In this document: positions 24,801-38,408 of the stretch, piece after piece
Position numbering within the stretch: position 1 is the first letter of the stretch
Layout of the letters: each line of letters opens with the position of its first letter
NCBI GenBank assembly: GCA_900618425.1
Contig: UZAN01039810.1
Span: 1 to 64,000, forward strand
Length of the DNA: 64,000 bases
Reading direction: 5' to 3'
DNA from: Echinostoma caproni
Lineage: Eukaryota > Platyhelminthes > Trematoda > Plagiorchiida > Echinostomatidae
The notes under the pieces: generated by a model
Seen by the model: only the letters and a program-made list of their open reading frames with translations
Database searches by the model: none
Told to the model about the DNA's origin: nothing
Translations under genes and position numbers: made by a program

Positions 24801-26835
24801 ACTTTCAGAACAACGAATCAGAGGCCAACAGTCTGTGCCAATGAAAAAGCGTGTGGTTCAGAGCAGTTCAGTGGTGAAGTGACTAGTCTTAACGTTTGAA
24901 TAATGCCTGTTTAGACAATGACGCTTCTTTGTAAATATTAGTTAATCCTTTTGATGTTCTGTAATCGCTACTTCTTTTTTCTTCCTCTTCCTTGCCAGAA
25001 TATTTCGTCAGACGGCACACAAGTGGTGCAGGTCCGCAATTTGATTGCCATTGTGATTCCAATTGCCAATCCACTTCTATTTAGATTACTACTTTGGATT
25101 TGGTGCATCGAAAACGCGAGCCACCTAATACATTCCGTTTTTACCACTGGCGAACTACATACAACTCTGAAAACACTCTTTCAACTTATTGGTTCAAAAA
25201 TGAATAACAGATAGTACGCATTAGTCTTCTACCATGTAGAGTGCGCATCACGGGGAACACTCCTTCACATCACCTTTTAAGCATAAATCGTTGAAACCTC
25301 CAGGCGAAGACAAAGTAAAAACCTGCTACACCTCACAATTCAAGACATATAGAACAGTGTAACAGCAGCGCATCAGGAGACGTGTTTATATCCTCAAATA
25401 TGTATAACAGTTCTCATTTTATTTTACAGGGAAACGAGTAAATTGTGAAAAGGTTCCATGGAAAAAGATGAGTATCAACTTGTAAGTAATCGTCATTATA
25501 AAACTTTTAGCTTCCGATCATTAATTTGTTATCCCAATTGTCCTCCAGTTTCGTAGTGTGTCAATAATCTGCAAACCTTGTCAATCATTTTAACCAGATG
25601 ATGTGAATAAATGGTGAACCTGATTTAAAGGTATAATTGCAACGATTTTAAATGCACTATCATTTGTCTAGTTCCCTTTTTGACATCACATTCTGATTAA
25701 CCATTAACGATCAGCACAGATTACGGATCATGTCATTTGTCTCGCCCACCATAATCAATCAGGTTCTACTTTAGAAACACTTCTTTTACTGTTGAGCAAT
25801 GTAGATGCTATTTCACATTTGCTTGTTCGGAATAAAATAAAGCTGATCCCGTTCGAAAGGCATTTTTGCTCTGTCCATATTTAAGGCATGTTGACCAGCC
25901 TTACTTGTCAACAGGGAATTATTTTATATCAGGAATACTATTCACCTTGAGAACACCACAGCACGAACATATAGAAATCTCAAATAATTCGCTGGTAACA
26001 TTTTCATCCATAATTTATTATGATAATTTAATGGCATAAATAAGAAGGCGATTTCCGCTCGACTGTGCCATCCTGTTCTCGGATAAATTGCAATTAGAAA
26101 CGGCAAAAGAACGATGTTGCGGCTGGCACAATAGTATTCAGTTCGTATAAACAACCGCTCGTTGGTAACCCAGTGAATTTTCCCGGCTGAATGTGCCTCT
26201 CTCCGTGGCTGTTCACCAGCGATCCAAAATATCCGCTCAGTCGTGCTGTCGCGGGGNGGTTGAGGAGGGGTGTGAAGGAGGGAGCGGTTTAACGACGAAC
26301 GAAAATGTGGCGCTCAGCTTCCATTTACCAGGGCTGACCTACACAAAGACATTTGTATGTACCAAATCGTGTCGCAAGGGTTTATGATCGTGTACTAAGG
26401 CACTTTCAAGCGGGAAAAATCAATCTTGTTCCGTGTCAAACAATGAAGGAAAAAGATAAATCACAAGGTAACAAACCACAGCCGTTCAGTTTGCGATGAA
26501 AAATTGCCCACAACTATGAACCCAATCGGTTTTTCTCGTTCGCCGAGTGAAATAGGGTGGTTACACCTCGTGGCGGATTCCGCATAAAGGTAAGCATAAA
26601 TAGAATTTCGCTCTTTCGCCCACAGTAACAATGAAATTTGACCAGAATGTAGACTGAGACTGCAATGATCTCAGTTCTCCAAAGTGAAATGAGCGTTAAC
26701 TTATACTGTTCGATGCTTACAAATGCAAAAAAAATGTTGGGTCATAGCAACGTCAACGGAGTATCCTTATGTACTCCATGCTAAAGTTACTAACATGAGA
26801 CATCATTGAAAACTGAAAATTTGTTGACAAATATT

Positions 26836-26955
26836 GAAAATGGGATCTCGTAGCTCGGGAACTCATTCCATTTCGCCTGTTCGCCGAGCTTGGCAGTTTG
26901 TTTGCAACGTTTCATCGCCAGTCGAGGTGACACCGCCAGTGCTTGTGAAGTGGCC
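26836..26955 (-). repeat. Dispersed repeat copy P2 with degenerate hammerhead-like motif
   Basis: This is the second copy of the repeat at 16201-16323. On the minus strand the hammerhead-like part reads CTGGCGG in place of CTGATGA, then GTCACC, loop, GGCGAT, then GAAACG. The first core box has two changes at positions that are invariant in hammerheads, whereas the second box (GAAAC followed by GTT) is better preserved than in P1. ACGT after GAA is self-complementary, as in hammerheads thought to act as dimers. Taken together the two copies suggest an ancestral motif that neither retains intact. Confidence 0.4.
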
Positions 26956-28744
26956 ACTTCACCGTATAGTAGCTACCACGGATTGTCTACGATACAAATT
27001 AGTTCATCCGCATTTTCACTCATCGAAATGTACATGATCTATATTCCGACACTGACAAGAATTACTAGGCGTTCAAAACGCTGAAAACCGTGTCCAAAGA
27101 GTCACAACCAGCATGAAACCGTTTGTGGTGTACTTTTACGGATATCCCAATAGATTTCATAGTAGTTGAAAACTCATTAATAGCTGGTGTGTAAACGTTT
27201 TCCTAATAGCGGGACAGTATTTGAAAACACACCACATCGGTTTAAGATTTTAGTAAATTACAGACAGTACGAAAATGTTCTGATTATCCTAGATTGGGTT
27301 TGATGTCATTTTGTAAATTCACGGAAGGTGGGGGAGAAGTGGTAACTTGTCCAGTATGAGGTTCTGGATCGTTCAATGGATCTATGCAGATTAGTAAATC
27401 AGCCAATATCACTTTGATCATTGTTGGAAAATAGTTTTACTCAATGAACTGACACCTCATCGATTATCGTATTTTATTTACCTTGACTAGTCCCTTAAGG
27501 ATTCCAATCACTTCAGCTGATAGCCATGTTTGATGCCAAAACAGATTTGTGCATGAAGCAACCTGCAACACAATTGTTTTCTGACAAGAACATATCCGAG
27601 CTGTGCTGGCAGCAACTTACTTCATCCTGATTGTTGAGAGAGCGCGAGAGAAGTATCGCCAGATGACATGCGGCCAAAGCGAAAGGTTGCCCGGACGTGT
27701 CCTGTCACCTGTTTGGTCTATTCCTCCGATTCCAACGCCCAATCACGTGATATGCAGCAATCTCAAGAACATTTTTGCTTTTGTGCTCGGGGGTGGGGAA
27801 TCTATCCGAACGAAGATTAATTGTTTCGCTTACCTACAGTGGAAATACGAATGAGTTTTATTTTACAAGAAACACAACTGGCATCGTACGTCTTGTCAAA
27901 CAAACCTTTTTTTCTTCCTGTCTTAAATGGTTTACGTCGTAATTGCGTGATTGTATGCAGTTGTGTAATCCGAATGTCTAATTGAAAACCGAATCGCAGA
28001 CTGATTTGGCAAATATTTTGACAAGCCTATAGGATATTCAGCATACTGTTCAACAATAATAATCAACTCAGCGATTGATTGTTTATTATTATCAGTATAT
28101 TTATTGCTGATAAAATTGACCAAGAGGTTATGAACATCCTCATGACACTACAGAGCTGAGAAAAAGTAGTACAACAGCAGATAGTAAGGTAAGATAAACT
28201 TTATACATTTGGATGTAGCAAGTATATGAACAATACATTGCAACATTCAAAGGGACGTTCGAGCTATTCTGATTCAACGGTAGTTGATGTGAACAGTAGC
28301 TGAACAAATACGTCGTGAGAAACGCAGAAAGGGTACTGAGGTTATGGGACCAAACGCTTTTTTAGAGTATTAAAAAATTGAAATGCTCGCTTTCATACGA
28401 CACAGAAACCTGCTGGAGACGATAAACATGACCAGGGAACGAAAGCGCATTATCGGGCTTTGACTCGTAGAATGATGATTCGGAGGTCTGACTGGCTTTG
28501 AGTGACAGTAACTGTTAAATGTGAATAATAATGGGAATAATAAATGGGAATAATCGATCAAACCTGGTAGATTTGTGACAGGTTAGCCCGTAACCTGCAT
28601 GGAAGTTCTGACTTGGTGGGACGCTTCGATTGGAGTTAACCTATTGCCACCTGTCTCTCCCTTCGTTGCTGTCGGGCCAGATGAACTGACTGATTATCAC
28701 TGAAGACGACACCTGAACAAAAATGAATCGGCAATTCGGTTCAG
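26956..28744. other. Non-coding stretch, nothing recognised
   Basis: I see no coding motif, RNA gene or strong repeat in this interval. A TTATTATTATC-like run occurs near 28083. Confidence 0.45.
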
Positions 28745-28930
28745 CCGTAATATGGGCTGGTTGGCAGAGTGGTAATGTCCATGTCTTCCATGTGATGTGT
28801 CCGGAGTTCAAATCCCAGACGGGATGGTGGTTATGCAATACTGATGAGCCCCTACAGGAGCAAAACTCGGGTCTAGTGCTTCCGAGTGTATGTTTGACTG
28901 CAAGAAGTGATAAATATGCGTGAAGATGAC
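28745..28930 (+). mobile_element. tRNA-headed SINE with hammerhead sequence (copy F)
   Basis: A split pol III promoter is visible: A box TGGCAGAGTGG at 28762-28772 and B box GTTCAAATCC at 28806-28815, with spacing close to that of a tRNA gene. Twenty nucleotides after the B box comes a 43-nt block (28836-28878) that aligns base by base with the hammerhead block of the copies at 43475 and 41300. The block is followed by CTTCCGAG, also shared with the 43.4-kb copy. No coding capacity is expected. An open frame crossing the opposite strand is incidental. Confidence 0.7.
28836..28878 (+). ncRNA. Hammerhead ribozyme, nearly intact (copy F, G12A)
   Basis: In order: stem I strand CAATA; core CTGATGA (28841-28847); stem II GCCCC-TACA-GGAGC (28848-28861, one C/A mismatch); AAAA where GAAA is required (28862-28865); minimal stem III with C, loop TCGG, G; cleavage triplet GTC (28871-28873); stem I strand TAGTG (four of five pairs with CAATA). 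The G-to-A change at the position equivalent to G12, the general base of the reaction, predicts loss or strong reduction of cleavage. All other core positions are present. Confidence 0.65.
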
Positions 28931-31900
28931 GTCCGAAGGATAGTCTGTTAAAATCAATCCAAAACGTATATCCTAATAAATAGTCATCAAGGCGAATGGT
29001 GCCAATTATGAGCAAGATGGTACCTTGAAAACATAGGGATTGCAACAGTTGGTACAGAAACAACAACTTCACTTGATATCCGGAATGAGGCGACCTAGAA
29101 AGTTCTCAGCTTTAGCTACTGTGTTCTTGACTCGAACGTGAACGGGGATACAGCACCAACGCTTCACGTAGATTAGACCTCACTACCCGATCTCTTGGAT
29201 ACCCAAATCTATCCCAAGGAATGCAACATTTTCATCAGTACACTTTGTTGATTTCGACTGATAACTTTTTCAATCATCTAACATTGAACTAATAAAATTG
29301 CGAAGCAATAAATCATTTGAGTAAAACTGTAAACTGAGATCGCATTTGCGAGGTTATGCGGATTTTGGGCCTGTTTTATGTTCGTAAGTTGCAATTCCAG
29401 GCCACGATTTTAAACCAACATTATACTATTTTTGTAGCCTTAAATGTCAAAAACCTTTTTACACATGTAAAATTTCATTAGTTATATCTGAAAAATTCAT
29501 ACTTTCTCCTTCCAAAAGTTATATCACACAACCAAGCCCGCTGATGTTATCACCTATTAATTCTCTTTTGAAATGATGACTTAATCGGAGATGGCGCTTC
29601 TCGAAAGATTTATTTCTAGGTCGTCACCTTTACCTACTTCTCATTTCCGATAGGATTTCCTCGCGTTTATAGTGCTGGAATACATTTGCTTCTACATTCT
29701 CGGAAATTAGGGTTAAGGCAGTGGTGGCCAAGTGGTCACCACCTAGTGACCTGGTGGTCCCGGGTTCAAACCGCTCCAACTCCGCCTATCTCCCCTTCTA
29801 CTGTATTTTTCCCAGACAGACTTTGTATGGCCGCAGACGCCATCCTGAAAGTTGACAACATATTTTTTTCAATGTTTCTTTGGTAATCTGCTCAGAGTTG
29901 TTACATTCTCAGCAAAAATGGAATCTTCAGGTCAACTCCTACTTGTTTTCTTGGGAAACATAGGCATTTCCGAATATTATCATGATCACCTCCATGTGTA
30001 CGATTTTACAATGTCCAAAACAGATCGTCCTGGATGGAGTCCGCTCCATAGAACTGCAGTTCAAAAATTGGAACTATGATGCAGATAGTTACTGGAACAT
30101 TGAAAGTTGCTATCAGGCACATAGTTTATACGACTGAACTCGGTGTCACATTCGTGGCGAGACCCATAATTAAGTCGCAACTCAAAGATTATCCTCCCGT
30201 TTCTGTGAGCTCATTTCGCATTTACCCAATTGACTGGTTCTTGTGAAGTAAAGTATCTCGGTCTACCAAGAAGACGCTTGACTAGGGACATTCCTGAGTA
30301 TCATCGGTCTTGTTTGCACACTCAGATAGTAAAGTCAATAACGAGTGCAAAATTTTCACACTTTGCAAGGACAGGTCACTTTGGTGATTTTTAAAGTTCA
30401 ACCCTTGTTTATTGTCTCGCCCTGCGTTCAAGTGGAAGCAGTGGGAAGTCACATTCACAAATCAGCTTCTGTGCCTACAAAAACAATTTGTTGGGCCCCA
30501 ATGATCCTCTACACACAACTCAATTTTCTTTTTCTCCCTGCCCACAATTGCCGTCAAAATCGAACTAAACTAAGAAGCGAAAACAGGAGATAATATATAT
30601 TTCTATGCGCAATTAGCATATCGGTTACTCTAGTTATGTGCAGTACTGGCTGAGTGTGATGCACTAAAATAGTTTCTTTATGATCAAATGGAGTTTCATT
30701 ATATTTATCACCTGTATTATTGCTTTATGCATGGACAATATTTTACATTTTAACTACCTTGATCCAAGTAGTTTCTAGGCTTCAAAGGTGTCAATTAAAT
30801 GTGCCGGACCTTGAGTGCCAAGAATAAATGGTCTCAACATGAAAACCACAATGCAATAATTTCTCATAGAAACGACTCAAGAATTATCCTTAATTATTTC
30901 AACGAACCCTAGCCATCTCTGCTATTTGTTATGAGGCATTATTTTATCCAATATATAATCCATTATAGCGACTCTAACGGATAACCAAATGAAATTCTAT
31001 CACAACCCAGGGAAATTGCGTTCCGTAAGGTTTCATAAAAATATTCTATTTTCGATATGTAACTCCTTTTATTCGAGAAATTCCACTTCATTCAATATCA
31101 AGCTTGCAATCTAGGTCATTTTTGTGCACAGCTTTGAATGTTCTTATTGTTGACACCATAATAAAGCAAGCACCAAAAGTTCACGTTATCTCAGTGAAGG
31201 GAACAGAAACAGAATTTTTCGGGCACAAAAGCTGGGAATTGCCATATCGAATCTTGCGCAATGCTTTAACGTTAAAAAAAGCACAATGAACGGGATAACC
31301 ATGGGAAAGCAACAACCTGAACAGCTTTTGAAGGCCGCAAACCGATTACATTCAAACAGGAGGACGACCCGATTCGTATTACTCTGAAAAAAACATGGCA
31401 GAAAATCCTTGCCGTCTATCCAACGGGAAGATCTTTCTCGCCATTCATACTCCTTTCTGCAAACAAGAATGATAGCATTTAAAATGTGTCAGGTTTCAGC
31501 CGAGGTAAAGCCAGCATTGAACGCGCAGTAAAGGCAAGCTCTTATTGATTTTGCCCAAGAATCCAATATAAAACGACTTCATAACAAATTTGGTGGATTA
31601 CATACAGAAGAGACTCCAAAACTTCCTAAAGAAGAAAGACAGAACAATGGACTAGTAGTGTACACAAACTTTACATTTTATTATCAATGTTAATTTGTTG
31701 TTAATAAATGCTGTTCCTTTCTCTTTAGTTACCTCTTAACTCATCATGGTCTAGGTCAACCACTAGTGACAAAATGGCAGTATCCGCTACATTCTGAACC
31801 AATCCATGTGCTGAGTATAAAATCAAGTCTACAACTGCTCACCAAGGCTTCTTTACCGTTATTTAGAAAAACATATTTCAGTATAAATGCTGTTGCCTAT

Positions 31901-34810
31901 ACGAACCGGCAAGTGTTTCACAGGGACCGGTTGCTCCAGTTTCCATTAAATCTGTATACTTTGATTTATTAGCTATAAAAGATAAATAGCTGGATAAAGG
32001 TTATATTGCTTACACCGTGTAGTATTCACGTTTTAAATGTATCCTAAGGGTTTTCTAGACTGATTAACTACTCACAAAGAGTCGAAATCCCACCAATTAA
32101 AAACAGCATTACCATTTACGTACCCATACTGCCTAATAAACTATTCTTCTCATTAAACACAGGAAACCTGATGCACTGACATAGGTACATGAGCAATCAT
32201 TTGGTATTTGTGAACAATTATTACATCGTGCGTGTAAAGTACAGTAACCAACAGTCCGCTCTTCTGTCTCTTCGTGGTTCGAATATTACCGAGACAGGGA
32301 AGAGTAGCTTCTTCCTGTTTAAATTATCAGTTCCTCTTATTCAGTTTGTCTATTTGGGGTTTAGTGGACAATCAACATCAATTTTACGTCTACCGTTCTT
32401 ACAAAACCGCACGGATTAGCATCTACTTTATGTATTGGACTCACTGGGGTTGTCGGCAGACAGACTTTCGAAACACCGGAGGTGATCAGCCAAAGCAACG
32501 CTTACACGACATCTCACAATAATCACCGGGAGATGGAAGTCAAAACTCAAGTGACCGAAGAGATTACTCTTGGCTGTTTACCGGTTAACCAGGCAGATCA
32601 CATGTCTGTCCTCATGTTCCTCGGACCCGGGTAGAACAAGTCAACAACGTGTAAACTTATTTTCAGCCTTTTCTGTCCCCATAGAACTAGGAAACTAATC
32701 ATTTTTACGTGCCGCTAATTACACAGACAAAGCCACGGCAAAAATAATTCCTATTTCATGTTTTCATGTCTGGTGCAACCAGGGTGTAACTGTTCAGACG
32801 GACTTCGTTCCCTTGACTACCATGTCAAAGCAACTATTCAGACTGCCATTTCCGGCCTCTAATCATACACCTGCCAATGGGTAATCTACATAGAGTGGGA
32901 GCGGTACAGACATTTAACCTAATCATGGGAAGACAATTGATTGCTTGCATTGATTACTTTGTGAAAAATGAGTATATTTGCTTTGCACTGCGTGAAAAAC
33001 TATTTGCTCTTTAAACTACTTGTATCCATCTGAGTAAATACCCTGATGAACTTTCGACTTTCCACAGAGTTCATTTTGACGCACAAGGTCACATTAATTT
33101 AAATAGTCATACCAAAGAATTAAGAACATGACCTCCGGAGATAAATTTCTGAATCAATGTTATTCACCCGTAGCTATTGTTACACAAGTTTGATATTTGG
33201 AACAGAATTCGATTCCTGAATTGAGATTCATTTCGCACAAGTCTGGTAAACACCTGTAATGGTTTTTGTCACGTACGGAGGCAATGAAACCTGAACTGAG
33301 ATGCTCAGAAACATTGTATAAATCTTTCGACTTCCCCAATTCATAGTTCCTTTACGGAAGAAATACAATTTGGTGAAGATGAAGACTGACATTGCTAAAA
33401 AGTCATTACTGAACAAAAACGTTATCTATTACGCAGCGGTATTTGGACGATCGTTTCATTCTCATTTGAACTCGCTATCAATCCACGATATGTTATCCCC
33501 CGTGAGTGATAGATTCGACAGATGAAAAACAAATCGCAGCCAAAACAGATAAACAATCACCTTTTAAATGAAGGACAATTCACAGATAGTGTATAGTGTT
33601 TGTATGATCCTAATACAGTAATCCATTCTGGCATCTGGATTTACCGAGAGCAGTTCACAAAACCGCAGTTAATAAAGAGATTTCAAGCTATTTAAATGCA
33701 AACTGAATCCGATGATGTCTGACAAAAGCGCCAATCACGTGTGTTAGCGAATGGCCGAATCGTGAGCAAATAATCGATTCATCGCCCACCTTAACTAGGG
33801 CACAGTATCCAGAAATATGGGGATGCTGATAACTGAAAACACATTTTCTAAAACAGCACTTTCCGTTTACGTTTCCAGTATGACCTGATTGAAGTACTAT
33901 CCGTTAATAACACTGAGAGCAACTTATGTTCTGAAACCACGAAACACAATGAAGGGCATAGTAAAATTCGCTGATAAATTATGTTCCTAATCTATCATGT
34001 TAGTTATTGTATCTTCAACCATTTAAAATATATAAATTTACTCGTTATGCATATGAGCAAAAAGAAGCCAGCCACGCGTGAACCAATATCCAGTAAGGAG
34101 TCGCTGATTTTCAGTAGGCAATTTAGACTACGCTTTATTTTTCAGAACCCGCACATATTTAACTACTGTGCCACGACGTTAATACGGGATAAAAATTGTT
34201 TACAAAAAGGATAAATAGATGATGTTTCTCTATGGCGATGACTAAAGAACAAGCTAGCCCTCGAACCAAAAAGGTGAGAAACTCCTTCATGGATAGATCC
34301 CTCATGGGTATATATTGAAACGTGAAAAATGTCTTACATTTCAAATTACAAGTTCATTTTTGATGACACGGTAACTCATGAGAGATATTCTACAGTTAAA
34401 CAAAAACATGACAGGTGCGAGGTGCACTTAGGCTTTCCGGTGGTTTTGGCAGAGAACATTTTGAACATTTCGAAGCGCGATATTCTCAGTATCTCACTTC
34501 AGCGTGTGGGGAAAACGTTTTGGAAGGAAGCTATTTAACCCATTATTGAGTGCAAGCTAGGACGAAATTATTTAATATAATTATAAGCTGGTTTTATTTT
34601 TCAATGAGTAAAAGAGATGACATTAAAATAAATTACTACTTACCGATCTCCAGTGATCACTCTATTACACGGACGTTGATCTCACTAGCCAATGACAGCT
34701 GAAACTTTGACTGTTCTTCACCAAAGGATGTTCAAAAAGGGGTTAATTTCACAGTCATGAAAGGAAGGAGTAATTTCACCAATTTACACAGGGGGCTCTC
34801 GAGGTGATTC
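28931..34810. other. Non-coding stretch, nothing recognised except one tRNA-like repeat
   Basis: Apart from the tRNA-like repeat at 29705-29775 I see no structured feature in nearly 6 kb. Short open frames show no family motifs. Confidence 0.45.
29705..29775 (+). repeat. tRNA-like repeat with B box
   Basis: GTGGCCAAGTGGTCA (A-box-like) is followed by CGGGTTCAAACCGC (B box within a small hairpin). It resembles a tRNA or SINE head but has no closing acceptor stem. No hammerhead block follows. It may be distantly related to the head at 7031-7093. Confidence 0.35.
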
Positions 34811-36059
34811 CACCAAATGCCGCCTGTTACACTTGTTTCGATACTGTCGAAATTCATGGAGGATATTGAGATAGATCTGTTGATGGAGTATCTAGAAAAG
34901 CATAAACCTTTGTCTCCAACTCAGCCCGGATTTCGGTACAACTGTTAGTGCACCACAAATCTACTTCTTGCTCGAGATGAGTGGACAAAATCCGTCAATG
35001 CAAGTGAACCATTGGATATAGTTTATGTGGACTTCTACAAAACATCTGATCAAGTAAACCACCAAATTATACTGCGAAAACTCTACAACTACGGAATAAG
35101 AAGTTTGGTTCTCAACTGAATTAATGAGTTTCTCAGACAAAGAACCATGCCAGTTCTAGTTGGAGTTTAATTATCTGAATATTTCATTAATTTCCGAAGG
35201 GTTCTGCAAGGATCCTTGCTGGGGAATCGTCCTTTTCTTGCAATTATAGTCGATTTACCACATATCCTTGAACCAAATACCGTATTTGCAGACGATACTG
35301 AATTCTTTAAAATTGTAACATATCCAGAGTACTATATGGCAAACAACAACAAACGAGCAATTCAGCCCACCTATAATCAATCACCAATGACATTGATTTC
35401 AACGTTTCCATGTTCTAAGTTATTGCCATGTGGCACAAGAATCGTTTATCCTATGTTTTAAGGAATCAAATACTACTGCATGCTACTGGTAGTTATGATA
35501 CAGGAGGAAGTAGAATTTCCCACGCACTCTGCCAGAGTGTCATTCATGACTCTAAAGCCATTTGGACTATTTAAAGATGCTTTCGGGCAGTTCTGAAAAG
35601 CACTGTTCCCACGCTTGCTATCAGCGTTCATCCGGCTACACATGAAATGCGCAGTTCAAGTAAGGAATCCACGGCTGAACGTCTGCAAAGGTTGATAACA
35701 AAATGGGTAAAGGTCTCTATAACGAGACATATTTCGAGAGACTGCAAATATTGAGGCCTTACACACTTCGGTAGCGTCGACTTCGGAGGGATCTAACCTT
35801 GGTATATCACCTACTGCATCAACACAAACACCCTTGCCTTTCTGTATTGACTTTATCTCAAAATGATCAACTCACGGGATATTCATTATATTTGAGGACT
35901 CAAAACACCCACTTTGATTGCCGGCATCACTCGTTTGCAGTCAGAGTGTGCGATGCATGGAAACCTCTTCCATCTCATGTTGCATGTGCTCATACCGTTG
36001 AACTATTCAAGTCACAACTTGATAAAGCATTGGACCACTTAACATTTCGTTATTCATGA
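34811..36059 (+). mobile_element. Decayed CR1/Jockey-like RT with C-terminal tail domain
   Basis: One frame, interrupted by several stops and frame changes, carries a recognisable non-LTR RT: LVSILSKFMEDIEIDLLMEY and LSPTQPGFRY near 34815-34945; CTTNLLLARDEWT; LDIVYVDFYKTSDQVNHQI (motif A, about 35010-35070); FRRVLQGSLLGNRPFLAI (motif B, near 35190-35245); VFADDTEFFK (catalytic box, near 35283-35312). The region 35670-35800 gives ERLQRLITKWVKGLYNETYF and the downstream frame gives HHSFAVRVCDAW and ELFKSQLDKALD, the usual RT-proximal tail of CR1-type ORF2. The stop is at 36057-36059. No endonuclease is present upstream, so the copy is 5' truncated and old. Its motifs resemble those of the fragment at 1-445. 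Confidence 0.9.
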
Positions 36060-38408
36060 GTGATCATACATATTAATAATATTTTCTCTTCATAAAGAGA
36101 TCTCAAGGATGCTGCAAATTCCCAAGGGGCACGATAAGCTTTGTTAAATCGCCCTTTACAGAACGCTGACTATGACTTTGACAGCTTGTGAAATTATATT
36201 ATAGGTTTCGATACACACAACCTTTGCCGCTACTCCCAATCAACTTTTCTAATGAAATCTGTTATTGAAAAACCATGTTTCTATAGGACCCGCTGAAGTA
36301 AAACATGTGCACGAATTTGATAGACCATTCTTTCCGCGTGCTCTTATTCAGCAATCTAAGCACAGTAAATAGAATGGAATGGTAAATGAAGAATACCATA
36401 GATGGACATTTGCATAATCACAGACAACTGACTCACTAGTGTTTGTTGAGTTAATACCAAACACAATTTGAATGAAAGATCAAGGGGAGCATGACTACAG
36501 AAAGAGTCTAATACCAGGTGATAGCATAGAGGCGGTTACGTAATTTGTAAAGGTCGAATACAACTGGTAGATAGTTAAAGTTGGATAGATTGTGCATCTG
36601 ATCATCTGGGTTCATAAATTAATTTTAGCAGATATATAAATATCATGCTATAGAAAATTCATCAATTCACGGAGCAAAATTGGCTACGTGGTGCGGAAAT
36701 GCGAAATATGGATGTTCAACAATGACAGCATAGAAAAGCGTGAAATGAGGGGACATAGGAGTACATGGCGGTTTCTATGAAAATAATGAGCATGTCTTGC
36801 AGAGCCCAGGCTTCCAAACGTCAACAATAAAACCTGGAGAATCGAGGCGTTTGCGGACTACAAAGGTTGACGACCATGTGATTATTTGGCCTACAACATA
36901 TTTCGTGAGAATTCACTTGTTGCAAGTTTACCCAGTCGAAATGACTAACCGTTCAGAACAAACTTACTCATTTTGGTCAACAGTTGGCGTTCGGTCTATC
37001 CGGTTTTCCACATACTGCAAGTACACATAAAACATGTAGACCAACAGAAGGAGCTCAAAACTTTGAGTCTGTATCTGTTTGATTGATTTAATAAGTTTAC
37101 GGCCTCCTTAATCATTTTCAATATCACGGCTTACGGTCAAATGCCCAGGAGTACCGAGGCCATGGCTAAACGCTACAAATATATCGTCGCTTTTGTATCC
37201 TTCAATTAAAAAAGCAGGGGTTTTTACAATCCTTGCGCATTTTGGCCTGATTACGGTATTTGAGGTATGTTTCTATACAAATTAAACGGGATGACCCTAT
37301 CAAACAAATTGTGGGTGATTTTCTTGGCTCACTATATGGTAATACCGGACTATCGAGGTGGTTCTCTGGAGTATTTACAAAGTCGATCTTGTAAGACGAG
37401 GCGAAATGTTTGGAATCATGTATTCTGTCCTGTCTATTCGAAGATTTGAAGTCTAGGTAACACCAATGCTCATCAATGGCAGATAGAGGAATAATAGTTT
37501 GCCACTATGTTCATACTCCAATATGAACTTGATGCCCACGTGCATCCCACTCAATAGGTTGAACAGAACCCGGGTGTCCATTCCGCGTTCATTTATAAGT
37601 AATGCACCACTGAGTTAAATGCCGAAGCGCACTGTAGATTTGCGCTTCGCTAAATGGTTGTTCTGAATGGGACTGACGGCATTTCCTAGGCAGTGAGCTA
37701 ATTTTTGCTAAGGTGAATTGATAATTATGAAAGTTAGGCGCAATCAAATCCCCAGTTATGGCTTTAGTTGTGCTTCTGGATGTTTCAGATCGTTGTATCT
37801 ACTAGTCTGTGTAAATTTACACTGATCGCCTTTTCAGTTAACTCTGTCTTGTCTTCCTTTTTGCATTTTGTCGAACTCTGTCATTGCCACTCATAACGGC
37901 CTCCTTATGCTTCATATATTTATCTTAATTAAGAATATGAGTTGTCGTTCCTTTGTGCGGTTGGAAATTGCAATGGTATCATCAGTCTTCCACACCATAA
38001 ACGATTTCAGATTGCTTTTCTCTGGGTCCAGATGTGGCTCGGTTCCGGGATTCTCTGGCTGATAAGCAAAAAACAATAACAATAGGCCTGAACAATGCTG
38101 TCGCTTTTGACTCAACGGGAGCACAAGGTCTTTGATCTGGTTTGTCAATTTTATAAGCATTTGTAACAGTTTCAGAGTTGTTTATCTTTTTATTTTATAT
38201 TTCGAATTTGAAACCCAACGAGAGTGCTTTCAATTGTATTTGATTTGGGTTGAAGCCACATGTACCCCACTTTCGTTGAAACTCAACGTGGTAGTATCCT
38301 TAGCAGTTCGTTGAGGCTCCCAAGCTGTAATTGACTACTAAAACTATGTAACATGGTTTCGTAAAAAATGGTCATGTCAACAGTTGAACATCCTCAAGAT
38401 CAAAGCAA
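36060..38408. other. Non-coding stretch, nothing recognised
   Basis: I see no coding motif or structured RNA here. Confidence 0.45.

Larger units (their letters stand above)
16324..26835. other. Long non-coding stretch with microsatellites and a few orphan open frames
   Basis: No gene family is recognisable in about 10.5 kb. Named contents: single-N joins at 16398 and 26257; (CAT)n at 16924-16945; an extremely AT-rich TATAT block at about 21745-21812. Open frames of 100-150 codons occur at 17815-18132 (minus), 19028-19441 (minus), 20380-20838 (plus), 21712-22107 (plus) and 22118-22483 (minus). None has a domain, signal peptide or splice context that I can defend. Confidence 0.5.
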
